This document shows positions 23,001 through 34,100 of a DNA stretch of 64,000 bases, in pieces. The translations under genes were made by a program, and so were the position numbers. The DNA comes from Tigriopus japonicus (Eukaryota > Arthropoda > Copepoda > Harpacticoida > Harpacticidae). Under the pieces are notes generated by a model. That model did no database searches and was not told where the DNA came from. It saw nothing but the letters and a program-made list of their open reading frames with translations. The stretch lies in contig CM021317.1 of assembly GCA_010645155.1 (NCBI GenBank), positions 4,626,030 to 4,690,029 of the forward strand, in the 5' to 3' direction. The stretch's first letter is position 1. Each line of letters begins with the position of its first letter.

Positions 23001-23470
23001 TAAACAACTTCCCCAAAAACGGCCATGGCAAAGGGGCCTATTTGCAAGGCATGGCAAAGTGTATAGTACCTGGTATCTCTCGTCGTAATCCAATCCACCC
23101 AACAAAGGCCTGCCTTCTTTGAACCAAGTGGCCTCGTGTTCCGGCTCATAAATGAGGAAACACTCCAAAAGAACCCCGTCTGTTTCTTGTCGCATATTCA
23201 GCTCTTGAGTGAACTCTGGAGGACCGGGTCTGTAAGAGGAACAAGAATAAAGTACCCCTTTCCCCTTTGTACCCAGATTGAGCCAGTTCTTAAAAGCATG
23301 TTCGTTTCGCTTGGTGAGCCATGGTTCCACGACGAAAACTTGCCAAAAAACACATACACACACGCAAAAAAGAAGGACCCTTCAGAGTTGACTTACAGCT
23401 TTTTGATCGTGGCGGCATCCAATCCTTTGTCGGTTATTTGGATCTTTTGGGTGGTGCTTTGGATAGACAT
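19974..23470 (-). CDS. dim-1: DIM-1-like muscle protein with three Ig I-set domains
   Basis: Six exons join in phase: 23397-23470, 23070-23229, 21007-21167, 20708-20924, 20169-20489 and 19974-20060. They give a complete 339-residue protein with no signal peptide. Three I-set domains follow a short leader: about residues 28-130 (LLECFLIYEPEHEATWFKEG...DDAGNYSV), 140-230 (LHLECEIEALPPPEIKWFRN...DGGNYIVRA) and 255-339 (HIHANPPPKISWLRNG...DSGDYKCSV). None has both canonical cysteines, which suits cytoplasmic muscle Ig domains that do not form disulfides. Size, domain count and order match the short isoform of nematode DIM-1 and its arthropod relatives (disorganized muscle protein 1), which stabilise thin-filament attachment sites. 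A fragment of a larger titin-family protein is less likely because both ends are present. The second intron is 1.8 kb; the others are shorter. Confidence 0.75.
20169..20489 (-). CDS. dim-1: DIM-1-like, exon 5 (Ig 2 end, Ig 3 start)
   Basis: Encodes DGGNYIVRARNPMGEKD, an acidic linker, then PPPKISWLRNGDFIKESERV. Exactly 107 codons, phase 0 at both ends. Confidence 0.8.
20708..20924 (-). CDS. dim-1: DIM-1-like, exon 4 (Ig 2, first half)
   Basis: Encodes GGIEPAFFRKPSSRQEG and ECEIEALPPPEIKWFRND, the start of Ig 2. Ends in phase 0 at gtaagt. Confidence 0.8.
21007..21167 (-). CDS. dim-1: DIM-1-like, exon 3 (Ig 1, second half)
   Basis: Encodes the F-G strands (DDAGNYSVTVRNKYGD) and a linker ending PNEPQ. 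Phase 0 to phase 2. Confidence 0.75.
23070..23229 (-). CDS. dim-1: DIM-1-like, exon 2 (Ig 1, first half)
   Basis: GPPEFTQELNMRQE leads into the B and C strands of Ig 1 (ECFLIYEPEHEATWFKEGRP). Ends in phase 0. Confidence 0.75.
23397..23470 (-). CDS. dim-1: DIM-1-like, exon 1
   Basis: ATG at 23470; encodes a 24-residue leader (MSIQSTTQKIQITDKG...) and ends in phase 2 before gtaagt. Confidence 0.7.
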
Positions 23471-24568
23471 GGCGCTTTTGAATGAACACTCCTAAGTTTG
23501 AGTTCAATGGAGGAACACTTTTGAAGTCTTTCGATAGGCGTGGCTCGGATACAAACGGGATGAGTTTGTTCTTCTGACCTTTGAATCTCGACGACTCTTG
23601 GTGAAAAAGGAGGAGATTTTTCAAGGACTTTTTTGTTGGCGGGAGTGCGTTTGTATCTATCTGTGAAATGTTAAATGGGCAAGTGGCTTTCTCTTACTAA
23701 TTTCTGGGCTGTCGGTCGGTAAACTTTTAAACAGGAGATTCATACGTTGGAATCAGGCCAGGCACTTGTTGGGATCATTCTTGGAACAGGGCGATAAAAG
23801 AGTTTTGGAAACGTCAAAACGCTGCTTTCTTCTGTTTCTTGACTAAAAGGTACTTATGAAAGTTGTAATTCCATTCGAAAAATTATTGTAAACTATCATA
23901 ATTATCTATGACTGAAACATCATTTGTTGATAAATCCAATGAAACAATAATTCACACAATAAATATATTTTTTGATTAAATAACACTAACGATAATCAAG
24001 GAAAGAATGATGGACAGGATCTTGAAATTATTTAAAAAAAGTAAATCTAGAGTTCGGATTTTTAGTACCAGAAAAAAAAATAGCCTATATTTTTATTAAC
24101 TAGAAAACTTGACATTCTACAGGAAAAAGTGTAACTATTTTGTTTAAGATCAAAGTAATAAATGCTTCTCCATCAATTCAAATCAAAATGTAAGTACAGA
24201 CAAGATATTTTTGGCTTTTTTAAAGAAGTTTTTAAAAGTTACGTGTTCTTCTTGTTTTTTTTTTGAGGGTCCTTAGTTAAATAGTTAAATAAATGGTGTA
24301 AAATTATTAAAAGATTAAGTTTTAATAATTTCAGTCTTGGTCTTCCCTCTCAACGACACCTTTGAATTTAATCAAACTGATCCAACAACAAGCCTTTCGG
24401 ATCGGATCATACAAAATTTCTTTCGCTAAAACTTTGGAGCTCTAAATCAGAGCTCTTGTTTCATCAAAGAACTAGCTCAATTTTCAGACATGAGCAAAAC
24501 AAAAACCTCTTATAACTTTATTCTTCAAAGTGACGTGACGTGACGTCTTTGCTTCTCTGCCAAAGATG
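23471..24568. other. Upstream region of the DIM-1-like gene, no other feature
   Basis: Probably holds the promoter and 5' UTR of the minus-strand gene. AT-rich; I could not place a start site. Confidence 0.4.
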
Positions 24569-24576
24569 GCTGGATC

Positions 24577-25059
24577 TAAAGCACTATAATAACAGAGCAC
24601 GTTCATAAAGTGCGCCATCTAGTGGATTTCATGTGGCAACAGCTCGCAGTTCCCATGATACTGTACACACATTTTTGAAGATTGCAACGGTCAACCATCA
24701 GTTTTGGACTAACTAAAGTGCCTCAAATGTTGACTGAGTACTGATAATGGACCTGTGATGGTTTTTGGTTGAAATTATTGATAAAATGCCTTTCAAATTG
24801 GCATGGAAATGTGACTACTGAAAAGGTAATTCAGGCATGATCTATGCCAAAATTCTTTAGAAAAACACTTAAAGTTCTATTTGAAGTTCCGCCATCAACA
24901 TTTTATGCACTTTAGTTTGTCCAAAATTGGTGAATGACCGTTGCAATCTTGAAAGATATGTGTATCATGGGAACTGCGAGCAGTTGCCGCATGAATTTCA
25001 CTAGATAGCGTACTTTGTGACCGTACTTTGTTTTTAAAGTGCTCCATTATAGTGCTCTA
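24577..25059. mobile_element. hAT MITE (483 bp), related to the 9962-12470 element
   Basis: The ends TAAAGCACTATAAT...ATTATAGTGCTCTA are flanked by the exact 8-bp duplication GCTGGATC (24569-24576 and 25060-25067). Inverted ends run about 160 bp. They share with the larger element, at the same spacing, the blocks CGCCATCTAGT and CAACnGCTCGCnGTTCCC. No coding capacity. Confidence 0.9.
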
Positions 25060-25067
25060 GCTGGATC

Positions 25068-26738
25068 ATTCCTTTGCTAAACAACGAAGCGAAACGATGT
25101 GTTCCAAATGTCAAAGAAAACATTCTGCTTGTGTCACTCTGTAAAGTAGTATTGTACTTAGCACAGTAAACACACATTCCCAAGTGATGCCTTACCTGAT
25201 GGGAAAGCGAGCACCACTCATTTTTGAGCATGCCTTCGATCTCCTAGAATATTCTGTATTTGCCCGCCTTTCGGAAACGATGATGTCAGACTTTGGCACG
25301 ATTCCCAAATGGGGAAAAAGGATTGCCATTATTGTCCCTTTTTGTTCCTTTTGGAGAGGAAGTGCATTGATATTGATACTCATTCTCAGAGGACTAGGAT
25401 GCACAGCAACTTTCTATAGAGTCAAAAGTAGATTAAGATAAGAAATGGCATTGTTATGTTTTGGAAATGATATTGGCACTCATCAAAACTTATGTACAGT
25501 ATGTTTATTGTTCACTAGTACACCATGAATCTTGACTCATACTTTGACAGAAAACGCTTTATATGTTAGTTATAAGAATATTTTTCTTCCATCTTTCAAC
25601 TATCTGATGACAATGACTTTAATTATTTCTACCTTTCAGAGATTTGAATATGCAGCACTGAAAAAAATATAGAGAAAAATAGACACCGATCGAAATGGGC
25701 TGTCAAAAGTTTGCAGAAAAAGTTGATATTTTCAAAATATTACTAGTACATGGAACATTTTATGTTAATGTTGAGCAATGAAATATTAATTGCCCCTACA
25801 GTAAATACTTTATTTGTCGAAAAAAAGATTAAGAAATGCTCGAGACATTGTGTGAAGTCAAAATTACAGCTTGCTAATTGTCTTCTGTCTGTAACATGGT
25901 AAGTTTTGTCACTAACCTTGAGCATTCTATTTTGCTTAGATGTTAAAAAGAAATATTTTATTTTCATATTGTTTGGCCCCGCTTGGTTTCGATGGATAAT
26001 TTAAAAAAAAAAACGAAATGTTTTTTCTCAATCACTTTCCATCACTTCATACAGACAAAGGAATGTTGGAAAGACCTAGACAACAACAAAATGAGTCATC
26101 CAATGACGAAATCGCTCAGTTGGCTTGAGGCATCATCGCCTTTAATTGTGCTTAAATTGACCTGTCAAGATCTTAAGTAATCCCACAAATTTAGTTTCAG
26201 TGTTGGGAAAGAAATGAAATCCAGCTTTGCCTAAAAGAATAAGGTGACATAATGCATGAACTGCAGCAACTACTGAATTCAGGATAGATTTCGTAACCTT
26301 TGTTGCGGCAATTCTTTTCTTATGGACACATCAAATTATTGCAGTTTTTCATGTCATGGTTATTTGTAGGTTTGTACTGATCTGTTTATATATTAGTGAA
26401 TGGTGACTATGGTTAGAGTACAGATATCTCCAGATGCGAGATACTTGAAGGACAATTTTCACAGATAGCTGACCAGAGGGTGCCAAAGGATTACTGAAAG
26501 TTCCAACAGTTATGCCCACAAGAATGTCCAAAATGTAGGACAGGTATAACGTGGAACGACACTTAAGTCTTAATTTCTCGAAGTAGCTTGTTCATAATTT
26601 GCAAAATTGGCAAAATTTAGAGAGGCAACAACATTTCAGATTGAAGTATAAAGTAACTTGATGTATAGCTATTCAAGTTATTCTTATTGTCATGTACTTA
26701 CACTCCTTCAATGTGGACATATAAGGTTGAACTATGAC
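25068..26738. other. No recognised feature
   Basis: AT-rich with short frames only. Confidence 0.4.
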
Positions 26739-26942
26739 TTAACGACTTTGTTCAATAGAACCACAGATCATATGATGGTCTTCGAGTAGAACAGATTGCG
26801 ACAGAGCGGTCTGGATCAACCATTGAGATCTATTAAATACTAGAGGGAATGTAATAGTAAAAAAGTGTCGCCTGTCGCCAATTGTAGAGCGGACAAAAGT
26901 GCGGGAACATTTGAAATGTGTGACCAGGCAAATGACATCCAT
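26739..26942 (-). mobile_element. LINE 3' ORF remnant
   Basis: A short frame with RTFVRSTIGDRRHFFTITFP and FNRSQ resembles the C-terminal tail of arthropod LINE proteins. A similar text (LPLVFNRTQ on the minus strand) recurs near 36680, so both may come from one family. Confidence 0.4.
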
Positions 26943-27165
26943 GCAATTGATGAATTAAAGGTGGCATTGAGCAATGTTTTTTGGTCTTTTTTTGCCAATG
27001 CTAGTGGTCACTTTCTCAAAAGAACGGGAGAAATTGCTAGGTGACTATGCCTTGGATTTGAATACTACAGTACAACTAGGAACTTTTTTGCCATGCATTG
27101 AAAAAGCCATTGATAGGAAGAACACAAATTTAAGCTTTTGCGTTATGTAGGGTTAATCCAATACA

Positions 27166-27200
27166 TACGAGGGCAAGTCAAAAAGTTCTCAGACAATGAC
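27166..27200 (+). repeat. Solitary mariner-like inverted terminal repeat
   Basis: tacgagggcaagtcaaaaag ttctcagac resembles a mariner end next to a TA. I found no partner end; the LINE at 27245 begins just downstream. Confidence 0.35.
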
Positions 27201-27244
27201 ATATTTAAGAAACATACAGCATACAAAACAGAAGTCAAAAGTCT

Positions 27245-28528
27245 ACTTTGATCATGTGTGACCTTGCGAAAGCTTTCGATACTCTTGATCACGATGTACT
27301 TCTGATGAAGCTGAGGCAATATGGAATGCAAACAAAAGCTGCCCATTTGATGTCGAGTTACCTGGAAAATCGTATTCAAACAGTAGAGATGCAAGAACAC
27401 TGCAGCAGGCCTCTGACTTTACCAAATAAGGGTGTTCCACAAGGAAGCATTTTGGATCCCCTGCTATTTTCTATTTACATCAACGATCTGCCAGACCATT
27501 GCAAAGAGAAACTAGTTATTTACGCCGACGATACCGCCATCATAACATCATCCAAAACCGTAGCTGAGCTAACAATCTCAACTCAAAAAGCAATGAGTGA
27601 GGTCATGGCGTGGTTTACGCGGAACAAACTCCAACTAAATGTAAACAAGACCGCGATCATGACTTTTGGGACAAGAGCTCGGACCAATGTGACTATAAAT
27701 GACAATACATTGCAATCTGTCCAAGAGGCCAAATACTTGGGCGTCCAAATGGACAACAAGCTACGTTTCACTAGCCATGTAGATGAAATTCTGAAGAGGA
27801 ATAGTAAGACTGTGGCTATGCTCAAAGAAGTCCGAAGGAGCTTACCTCTGTCATTTAGAGTGGAATTGTTGAAAGCTTTAGTTCTGCCAATTTTTCAATA
27901 CGCCAATGTTGTATGGATGCCCTTGCTGTCGAAAAACAATGCAATGTGACTGCAAGTTGCCTTAAATAGAGCGATCAAAGCCACTTTCGATAAAAAGAAG
28001 AGCACCCATTCCTCCCTCTCTATAAGAGAGCTAAAATACTCAGGCTACAGGATAGGTTGGAGTTGGACCAACATCGATTAGTGTCCCATGCCGTTCAACA
28101 ACGGTGTTCAAGGAGGATATTTTCCATGTTCCAAGTTAAAGAAAGCTCCACAAGATCCAATTCAGAAATTGTGTGCCCGATCCGCCCCAGTGTATTGCAC
28201 GAGGCTTGTACAGGGTACCAAAAAAACAGGTCCATGACCAAGGAAATGATGCTAGACAAGTACGAAGTCATTTGTCAGATAGCTAGCTGTAAGATATGCC
28301 AATACAATGAATGACTCAACAATCAAAGCACGAACAATTAAATGCCCCCCTCCCCGTCTCTCTGCACTACCATTCCCATTTTTTTCTTATTACGGTGGCC
28401 GTGTAATGTATCCCTAGATGGGATTTGCGGCCTTCCATTGTTAGGATAAAACAGGATCTGTATGTATCCATGTCACCATCGTTCCTAACAAAAATAAATT
28501 CATTCAAATTCATTCATTCATTCATAAC
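27245..28528 (+). mobile_element. 5'-truncated LINE with (ATTC)n tail
   Basis: The frame opens directly at CDLAKAFDTLDHDVLL and carries [32 protein letters not shown] and ALVLPIFQYANVVW. A TGA at 27947-27949 and a later frameshift break the 3' part; a second frame (28057-28314) completes the C-terminus. The element ends in a TTCA/ATTC microsatellite at about 28495-28528, a tail typical of several LINE clades. It is dead: no 5' half, a stop and a frameshift. Confidence 0.85.
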
Positions 28529-28848
28529 TCTGACTTGACTTAATTTCGTAAGTATTATATATCCAATGAGATAATTGTGCATTCTTGCAATAAACATTAT
28601 TTCTTAACTGAACAGAGATTCACAATTTTTTGCAAGTTAAAGCTTGTGCTTAGTGGTCACTTGATTACTTGCAGCTCTCCTATTAGTCCATGTCTGGTCA
28701 ATTTTGAGACACCTTTTTGAGCTCAAAACAGCTTCTTAAAAAAAAGCAAAAATTTTCAACCTTTCAAAAAGGAAATTTGAAAATTCATTACATATTTGAT
28801 GAACTAAATTGAGAGAATTTCAACAGGAAACTTTTGAATTTCTGATTG

Positions 28849-29110
28849 AAGCTTGGACGCTACCTAGTGATTGATAAACGATCTATGGGATCAACTTCAA
28901 AAGTGGCCAACAAAACAAGAGGGGGACTGGCCCAGCATGTCGTATCTATCCATATCTGTGGGTTAAAGAGGTCATTTCTGAGTTCATGCAGCGCCATTTG
29001 GGGAGAATATTCGCTAGACTTGAAAAGGGAAGGGAAGACCTGGGATCGAACCCATGAACCCGAGCATAACGCAGTCGCGTGTTAACTAAATACGCTAAAC
29101 TATCTCCCCT
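28849..29110 (-). mobile_element. tRNA-derived SINE, copy 1 of a tandem pair
   Basis: On the minus strand a tRNA-like head (29109-29032) carries a near-consensus A box (TAGTTTAGCG) and a perfect B box (GGTTCGATCCC), followed by a body of about 180 bp. Repeats at a 273-bp period with copy 2. Confidence 0.75.
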
Positions 29111-29121
29111 TTACGCTATCA

Positions 29122-29384
29122 TAGCTTGCACGCTATTTAGTGATTGATAAACGATCTATGGGATCAACTTCAAAAGTGGCCAACAAAACAAGAGGGGGAT
29201 TGGCCCAGCATGTCGTATCTATCCATATCTGTGGGTTAAAGAGGTCATTTCTGAGTTCATGCAGCGCCATTCGGGGAGAATATTCGCTAGACTTGAAAAG
29301 GGAAGGGAAGACCTGGGATCGAACCCATGAACCCGAGCATAACGCAGTCGCGCGTTAACCAAATGCACTATACCATCTCCCCTT
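29122..29384 (-). mobile_element. tRNA-derived SINE, copy 2 of a tandem pair
   Basis: About 95% identical to copy 1 by eye. The head (29382-29305, 78 nt) can still close an acceptor stem, GGGGAGA with TCTTCCC, but lacks a normal cloverleaf, so it is a SINE head and not a tRNA gene. Confidence 0.75.
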
Positions 29385-30951
29385 ACACAAATACATATTG
29401 AGTCGGATCATTGTACTAAAATGTGTGGCTTTTGAAGCATAGATATTGTTCTGTCGAATTTCCATTGTTCTGACTGGACCTGAACAGTCTTTTGAAAATG
29501 ATCCTGGCTTGAGCCATGCTTGCATAATGCAACAAACAAAGCAAACGGAGCTTCTAGGCTAAGATTTAATCTTTACATATAACATATCCAATGAGACGAT
29601 GATTCTCGCAATAAACATTATTAAAAAAAATTGAAGGATTAGTAATTTTTCTCCTGATTTTATATGGCAAGAGCTTCTAGTTTGTAAAAACCCTTAAGCT
29701 TTTCTCACTTGCTTTCAATGGTTTTCAGTTTGTGGAAAGAGGTTGAGATTTGCTTTAGTCTTTTCCGGAAACTGGCAAATCAGAGGGTTCAACTAAGAGC
29801 TCTTTGAGACCTATTCAATTATTTCTCGCCAGAAAGAGCTTAGGCCATATTGACCTTCCCTTAAACTGGGTGGCACCGTCTACGTAGACAAATACCTTTT
29901 TACATTTCTTTTTCCTTTCCAAATTTGGAGCCTAGTTTTGTTTAATATGAATATGGTGATTTTATGAGGAAAAAATGAAAAAGATTCTCAGCCATCAACA
30001 TTCACAAATATATCTCGAAAGCCAACAGCTTTAGTTGATTGTGGTGACATTTGACGTATTGTTGCAATTTCAGCCTGTAGTTGCTCTGCAAGCAATTTTC
30101 AGTACTTGTTCACTTTTCCCTTCGCTCTTCAATGGTCCCACCCTATGGAACCTGTCAACGATGACTTTAATCGTTGTCCTTGACTACCACAACTGAATTA
30201 AGTTTAAAAAATCGACCTTCTTCTTTTGTTCTACTGAAACGAGGCTCAGAAAATCTGCTTTCCGGGGTTTTCGGTAGTTAAGATTAAGTCTTTGAAGCGA
30301 GTCGAGCAAATCTCAAAAATCTTCCTCGTTTACCAAAAGACTAGAACTGTTGGAAGTCATCCAAGCGAGGGTTTTACTTGCCTGTCCCAAAGAAACGAGG
30401 AACAATGACAGATGGAACGGTGGTTTTTTGAAGATTTGGAACTTTCCTGCGACTAACCGAGTCCAATTTAGATACCTAAGAACCCCGAAATTATCGGGAC
30501 GACGATGATTTTGAAGATGGGAACAGAGATCAATTGCGTTCTTTTACAAATGACACCTTTCTTGTGTTGGGAGACTTCTAATAATAATTTTCAGCTCAAT
30601 TGAATTTCGGAGTGAAAAGTTTTACTTTCTTAAAACTAAGTACAAAAGAGCTCTTTGATGTTTGCAAAATTATGGGAAAGGGCGAGCTCAATCAATCTGT
30701 GTTGGATTATGTAAAGAGCTTTAAGAAACAATTACTGTTAACTCAGATCTTCGATTGAGTTCAAATTATAGATATGCCTTCTTTATAACACAGACAATAA
30801 CTCATAAAATGGAAAACTCATTTGGTTGATAGAGACAATTCTTTGGTTGGGATCCCCATTCAGACCTTGAATAACCCAATAAAAAGCTGGACATTCTCAT
30901 TCCAATTTATGTATTTCATTCATCATCTACAAACAAAGTCAATCAAGGTTA
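29385..30951. other. 3' flank of the guanylate cyclase gene, nothing recognised
   Basis: Should contain the cyclase 3' UTR on the minus strand. I could not choose a polyadenylation signal. Confidence 0.35.
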
Positions 30952-31143
30952 TCATCGATGTTGTGCTGAAAGAAGAAGGTTTTCTGATTCCGCCTCTTTC
31001 TCATTGATTTCCAAGTCGATATTTGGTTTGGACTTGTTTCGCCGAAGGATCTTGGTCAACTTGAAGCTGTTTCGGTGATCGCTTTTCTTGCAAGAACTCG
31101 AGCAACCAGCCTTGAAGGCCGAGAATGCATTTTCCTCCCCGGA
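30952..31143 (-). CDS. Gyc76C: Gyc76C-like, terminal exon
   Basis: 63 residues and TGA: a basic segment ([20 protein letters not shown]) then an acidic end. The phase from exon 26 selects this frame over a competing open frame covering the same bases. Confidence 0.78.
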   Translation of the reverse strand, partial: SGEENAFSAFKAGCSSSCKKSDHRNSFKLTKILRRNKSKPNIDLEINEKEAESENLLLSAQHR

Positions 31144-34100
31144 CTGAAAAGATTAAAGCGAATGAGCGACTTAAGGCCGTGGGAACCAAAAGCCCTTCAG
31201 AAACGAACCCCTAAAAGTAAGTAATGCACGTCATTTTGAATTGCGATTCCGGCCAAAACCGCGATCTCGTTGTCATTTCCTTTTCTCATCTTCTTTAATT
31301 GAGACTTGGGGAACGACTTTGGAACTTCAGTACAACGAATGACGTTCCCATTTTATGGACATGGGAACTTAAGTTGGGAGTTGGAGGTATATCAACAATC
31401 GTTAGGGCAAAGTTTTTTAAACGAAAAAAATGTGAGACTTCCGTTTCATTTGTAATGAATGATCAATCAAGGTGTATTAGCAGAAAAGTTTTCCAAAATC
31501 TAATTAACATGTTAAAAAGTGTTCCAATTTCTGAGCCTCAAAGAAAGGTTAGTTTCTCTTTGTCGCTTTTACTCCGAAACTCAAAGATCAGAGTAAAATC
31601 CAGATACAATAAAACCACAGGCTGTTCTTATAATTCTGTTATGGTAAACAGCCATTTACTGGTTTAGCCAACACTTCGATATATGATACAAAATGCAGCT
31701 CTCTGTACAAAGTCGTAACAGGCTACTTACGAGGTGGTCACTGTTTTTAAGCAATAAAATACAATAGAGTTTGAAATGGGTGTTTAACTACATATTGAGA
31801 TATCGAAATAAAATGAAGTATGTTTCTGGCCCAGAAAGCTATCAGTAACAATTTGAAGCCTATGAAGCTTATTTTTTAAGGATTAATCCACTCAAGTTGA
31901 TCCCAATTTTGGAACAATTTAGATTGAAGCGATAATGTCATACAAAATTCAAAAATCTTTGTTTTCTCATGATGATATAAACTTGATCAACCAATTTAAG
32001 CATCGTGTAAAAATAGGGTCTCAAGATGAGGAGCCAAATTGTCCACATATCTTACTAAACCAGAAATGACATTTCTGCCAGCAATTGCTTTTTATTCATG
32101 AAAGACGAGGAGGGTCCGCAAAGTCTAACTTGTAGAATCAAAACTCGAAATGAAAAGTTACTTTGCACCAAAAGAAAATGGATATACCTGAATGTTTTGC
32201 ATAAAAAGAGACTAAAACATGAGATATCAAGCAAATACACTTAAAATAAGCCTCGTTTAACCAACTAACTGTGCGTATTTTAAGTTATCATCACAACTGT
32301 TTTATGTTTTTTTCCGCCATACTCTAATTATGCACCACAAGGCGCGCAGGAGTGGTTTTCTAAAAAATAATAATAATAATTATTATTATTATTATTATCA
32401 TATAACAATGATCTAAAAATATCAATAATATCAATGCAATGAAGAGACATAAAAATTAAATACCCTTCTACCGTCCCCAAATGTGGTGTAGATATCCTTA
32501 TCTTTTAAGCATTTTTTTAGTTACATCTGCATTGGTGATAGCACTTCCTGACTTTCAAGTCTCCGGAAGCCTCTTTCGCTCTCATTCTCTCTCTCTCTCA
32601 AATGAATTCATCAATCCCGATTCTTCCTTCGTACCTTGTCTAGACAATCATTGGTATCATGACGAGCTCCAATGTGTTGAAGAATGGAAGAGAGGCTGGT
32701 ATGTCCGATACTCTTGGAATCTGGTGAAGCGTCTCTGGACTTTTGGGCCAGGCCAGAATCGCTTCTGTTCAAGTAATCTCGGTCGGGACAAAGGAACGCT
32801 GTTTAGATAAATTTGGAGAGAATGGACCTGACTGGAATTTGAGGAATAAAGTAAACGGAAACCTCACCTGGGTCCATGTTATCGATACAGGGGCAAGAGT
32901 TGCGCTTGGGAGTGGGATTGGCCACGTCAATGATGTATTGATCGAGGACTCTTAAACGAGGGGTGCGAGAATGGACGTTGGGTAGAAACACGTGGTCCTC
33001 TTCGTTGGTTTGATAATGCGTCTCGTCCAAAAAGGCTTCCTCCGAGATTGGCTTATTGGGGCCAAAACGGAGCCGCTTAGCATCTGGGAATGAGTGAATC
33101 CTAAGTTATTTTGAAAATGTCATGATTGAACACCAGAAATCTTTGTTAGTTCCAGTTTCATAACAGCTTTTAATTCAAGTAAAAACAAGACTTGAAATTT
33201 TTAGGGCAGCAATGGGACTTCCAATTATACTTGGAAAAGGAATATTTCAGTGTGAAGATTGGCTTATCTTGAAAACAACATGCAGTGTTAATTGACTATC
33301 CTTTTTGTACTAAAATTAAACTTCCTATTGATACTATAACATCTAAGATCATGTCAAAACAAACAGGACGTTCAGACAAATTGGTGAGAGCTGATTTAAA
33401 TGTTGAATGATTACATCTTACATACAATGAACCAAAAATTTATAAACCAAGCTTTACTATTTGAAAACTGAGGGTCCCACACAGTTTCAAGAGACATCTT
33501 AACACATAATATAATATTTTAAAAGCATTTGGACCTTTTAGCAACATAAAATATGAGACCGATTAGTCCACTCTCGTCACAGGAGCCATTAAAATGCTTC
33601 TCGAGATCCCAACATTAAAGTGATTAGCTGGGTGAGTACAATATATGAAATCTGCAGAACTGAAATGGAAGGTCTTAGAACCTCTTTCTACATCAAATGC
33701 ATTGCTAAAATTAAGGATTGCAACCCAAGCTTTGAATCGAAACCTATGTAGAGACGTGGAAAGGACTGGCACGATTTTTGAGCTTTGTAGGCTAATCAGG
33801 CTGCGCCACAATCACTGAATAAACTACCTTGATCAAAGCTCTTTCAGTCTCTCCAAAACTTTGAACATAAAATTACTCGTTAGGAACAGAAATTATTCAA
33901 AGTTTTTGGTTTCTACGTCTTGCATTCCACACTCAACTTGAGTTAGCACGGTCAAGTAACTGACCACCAAAAAGGCCGAGCATTGCATTATCTTAAATTG
34001 CACAGAAGGTTAGTCACCACCTCAAAAACTGGAAGCACTAAATCCAGGTGGCGTCCTAGCTCAGATTTAGCGAGCAGTCCACCTCTCTATTTGGCACAGA

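Noticed and set aside
29032..29109. Functional tRNA gene
   Set aside because: A and B boxes are present but the anticodon and D arms do not fold normally, and it is part of a repeated 273-bp unit.
31001..31189. Alternative minus frame for the terminal cyclase exon
   Set aside because: Requires exon 25 to splice directly to it, skipping exon 26; the phase-0 frame after exon 26 is more protein-like.
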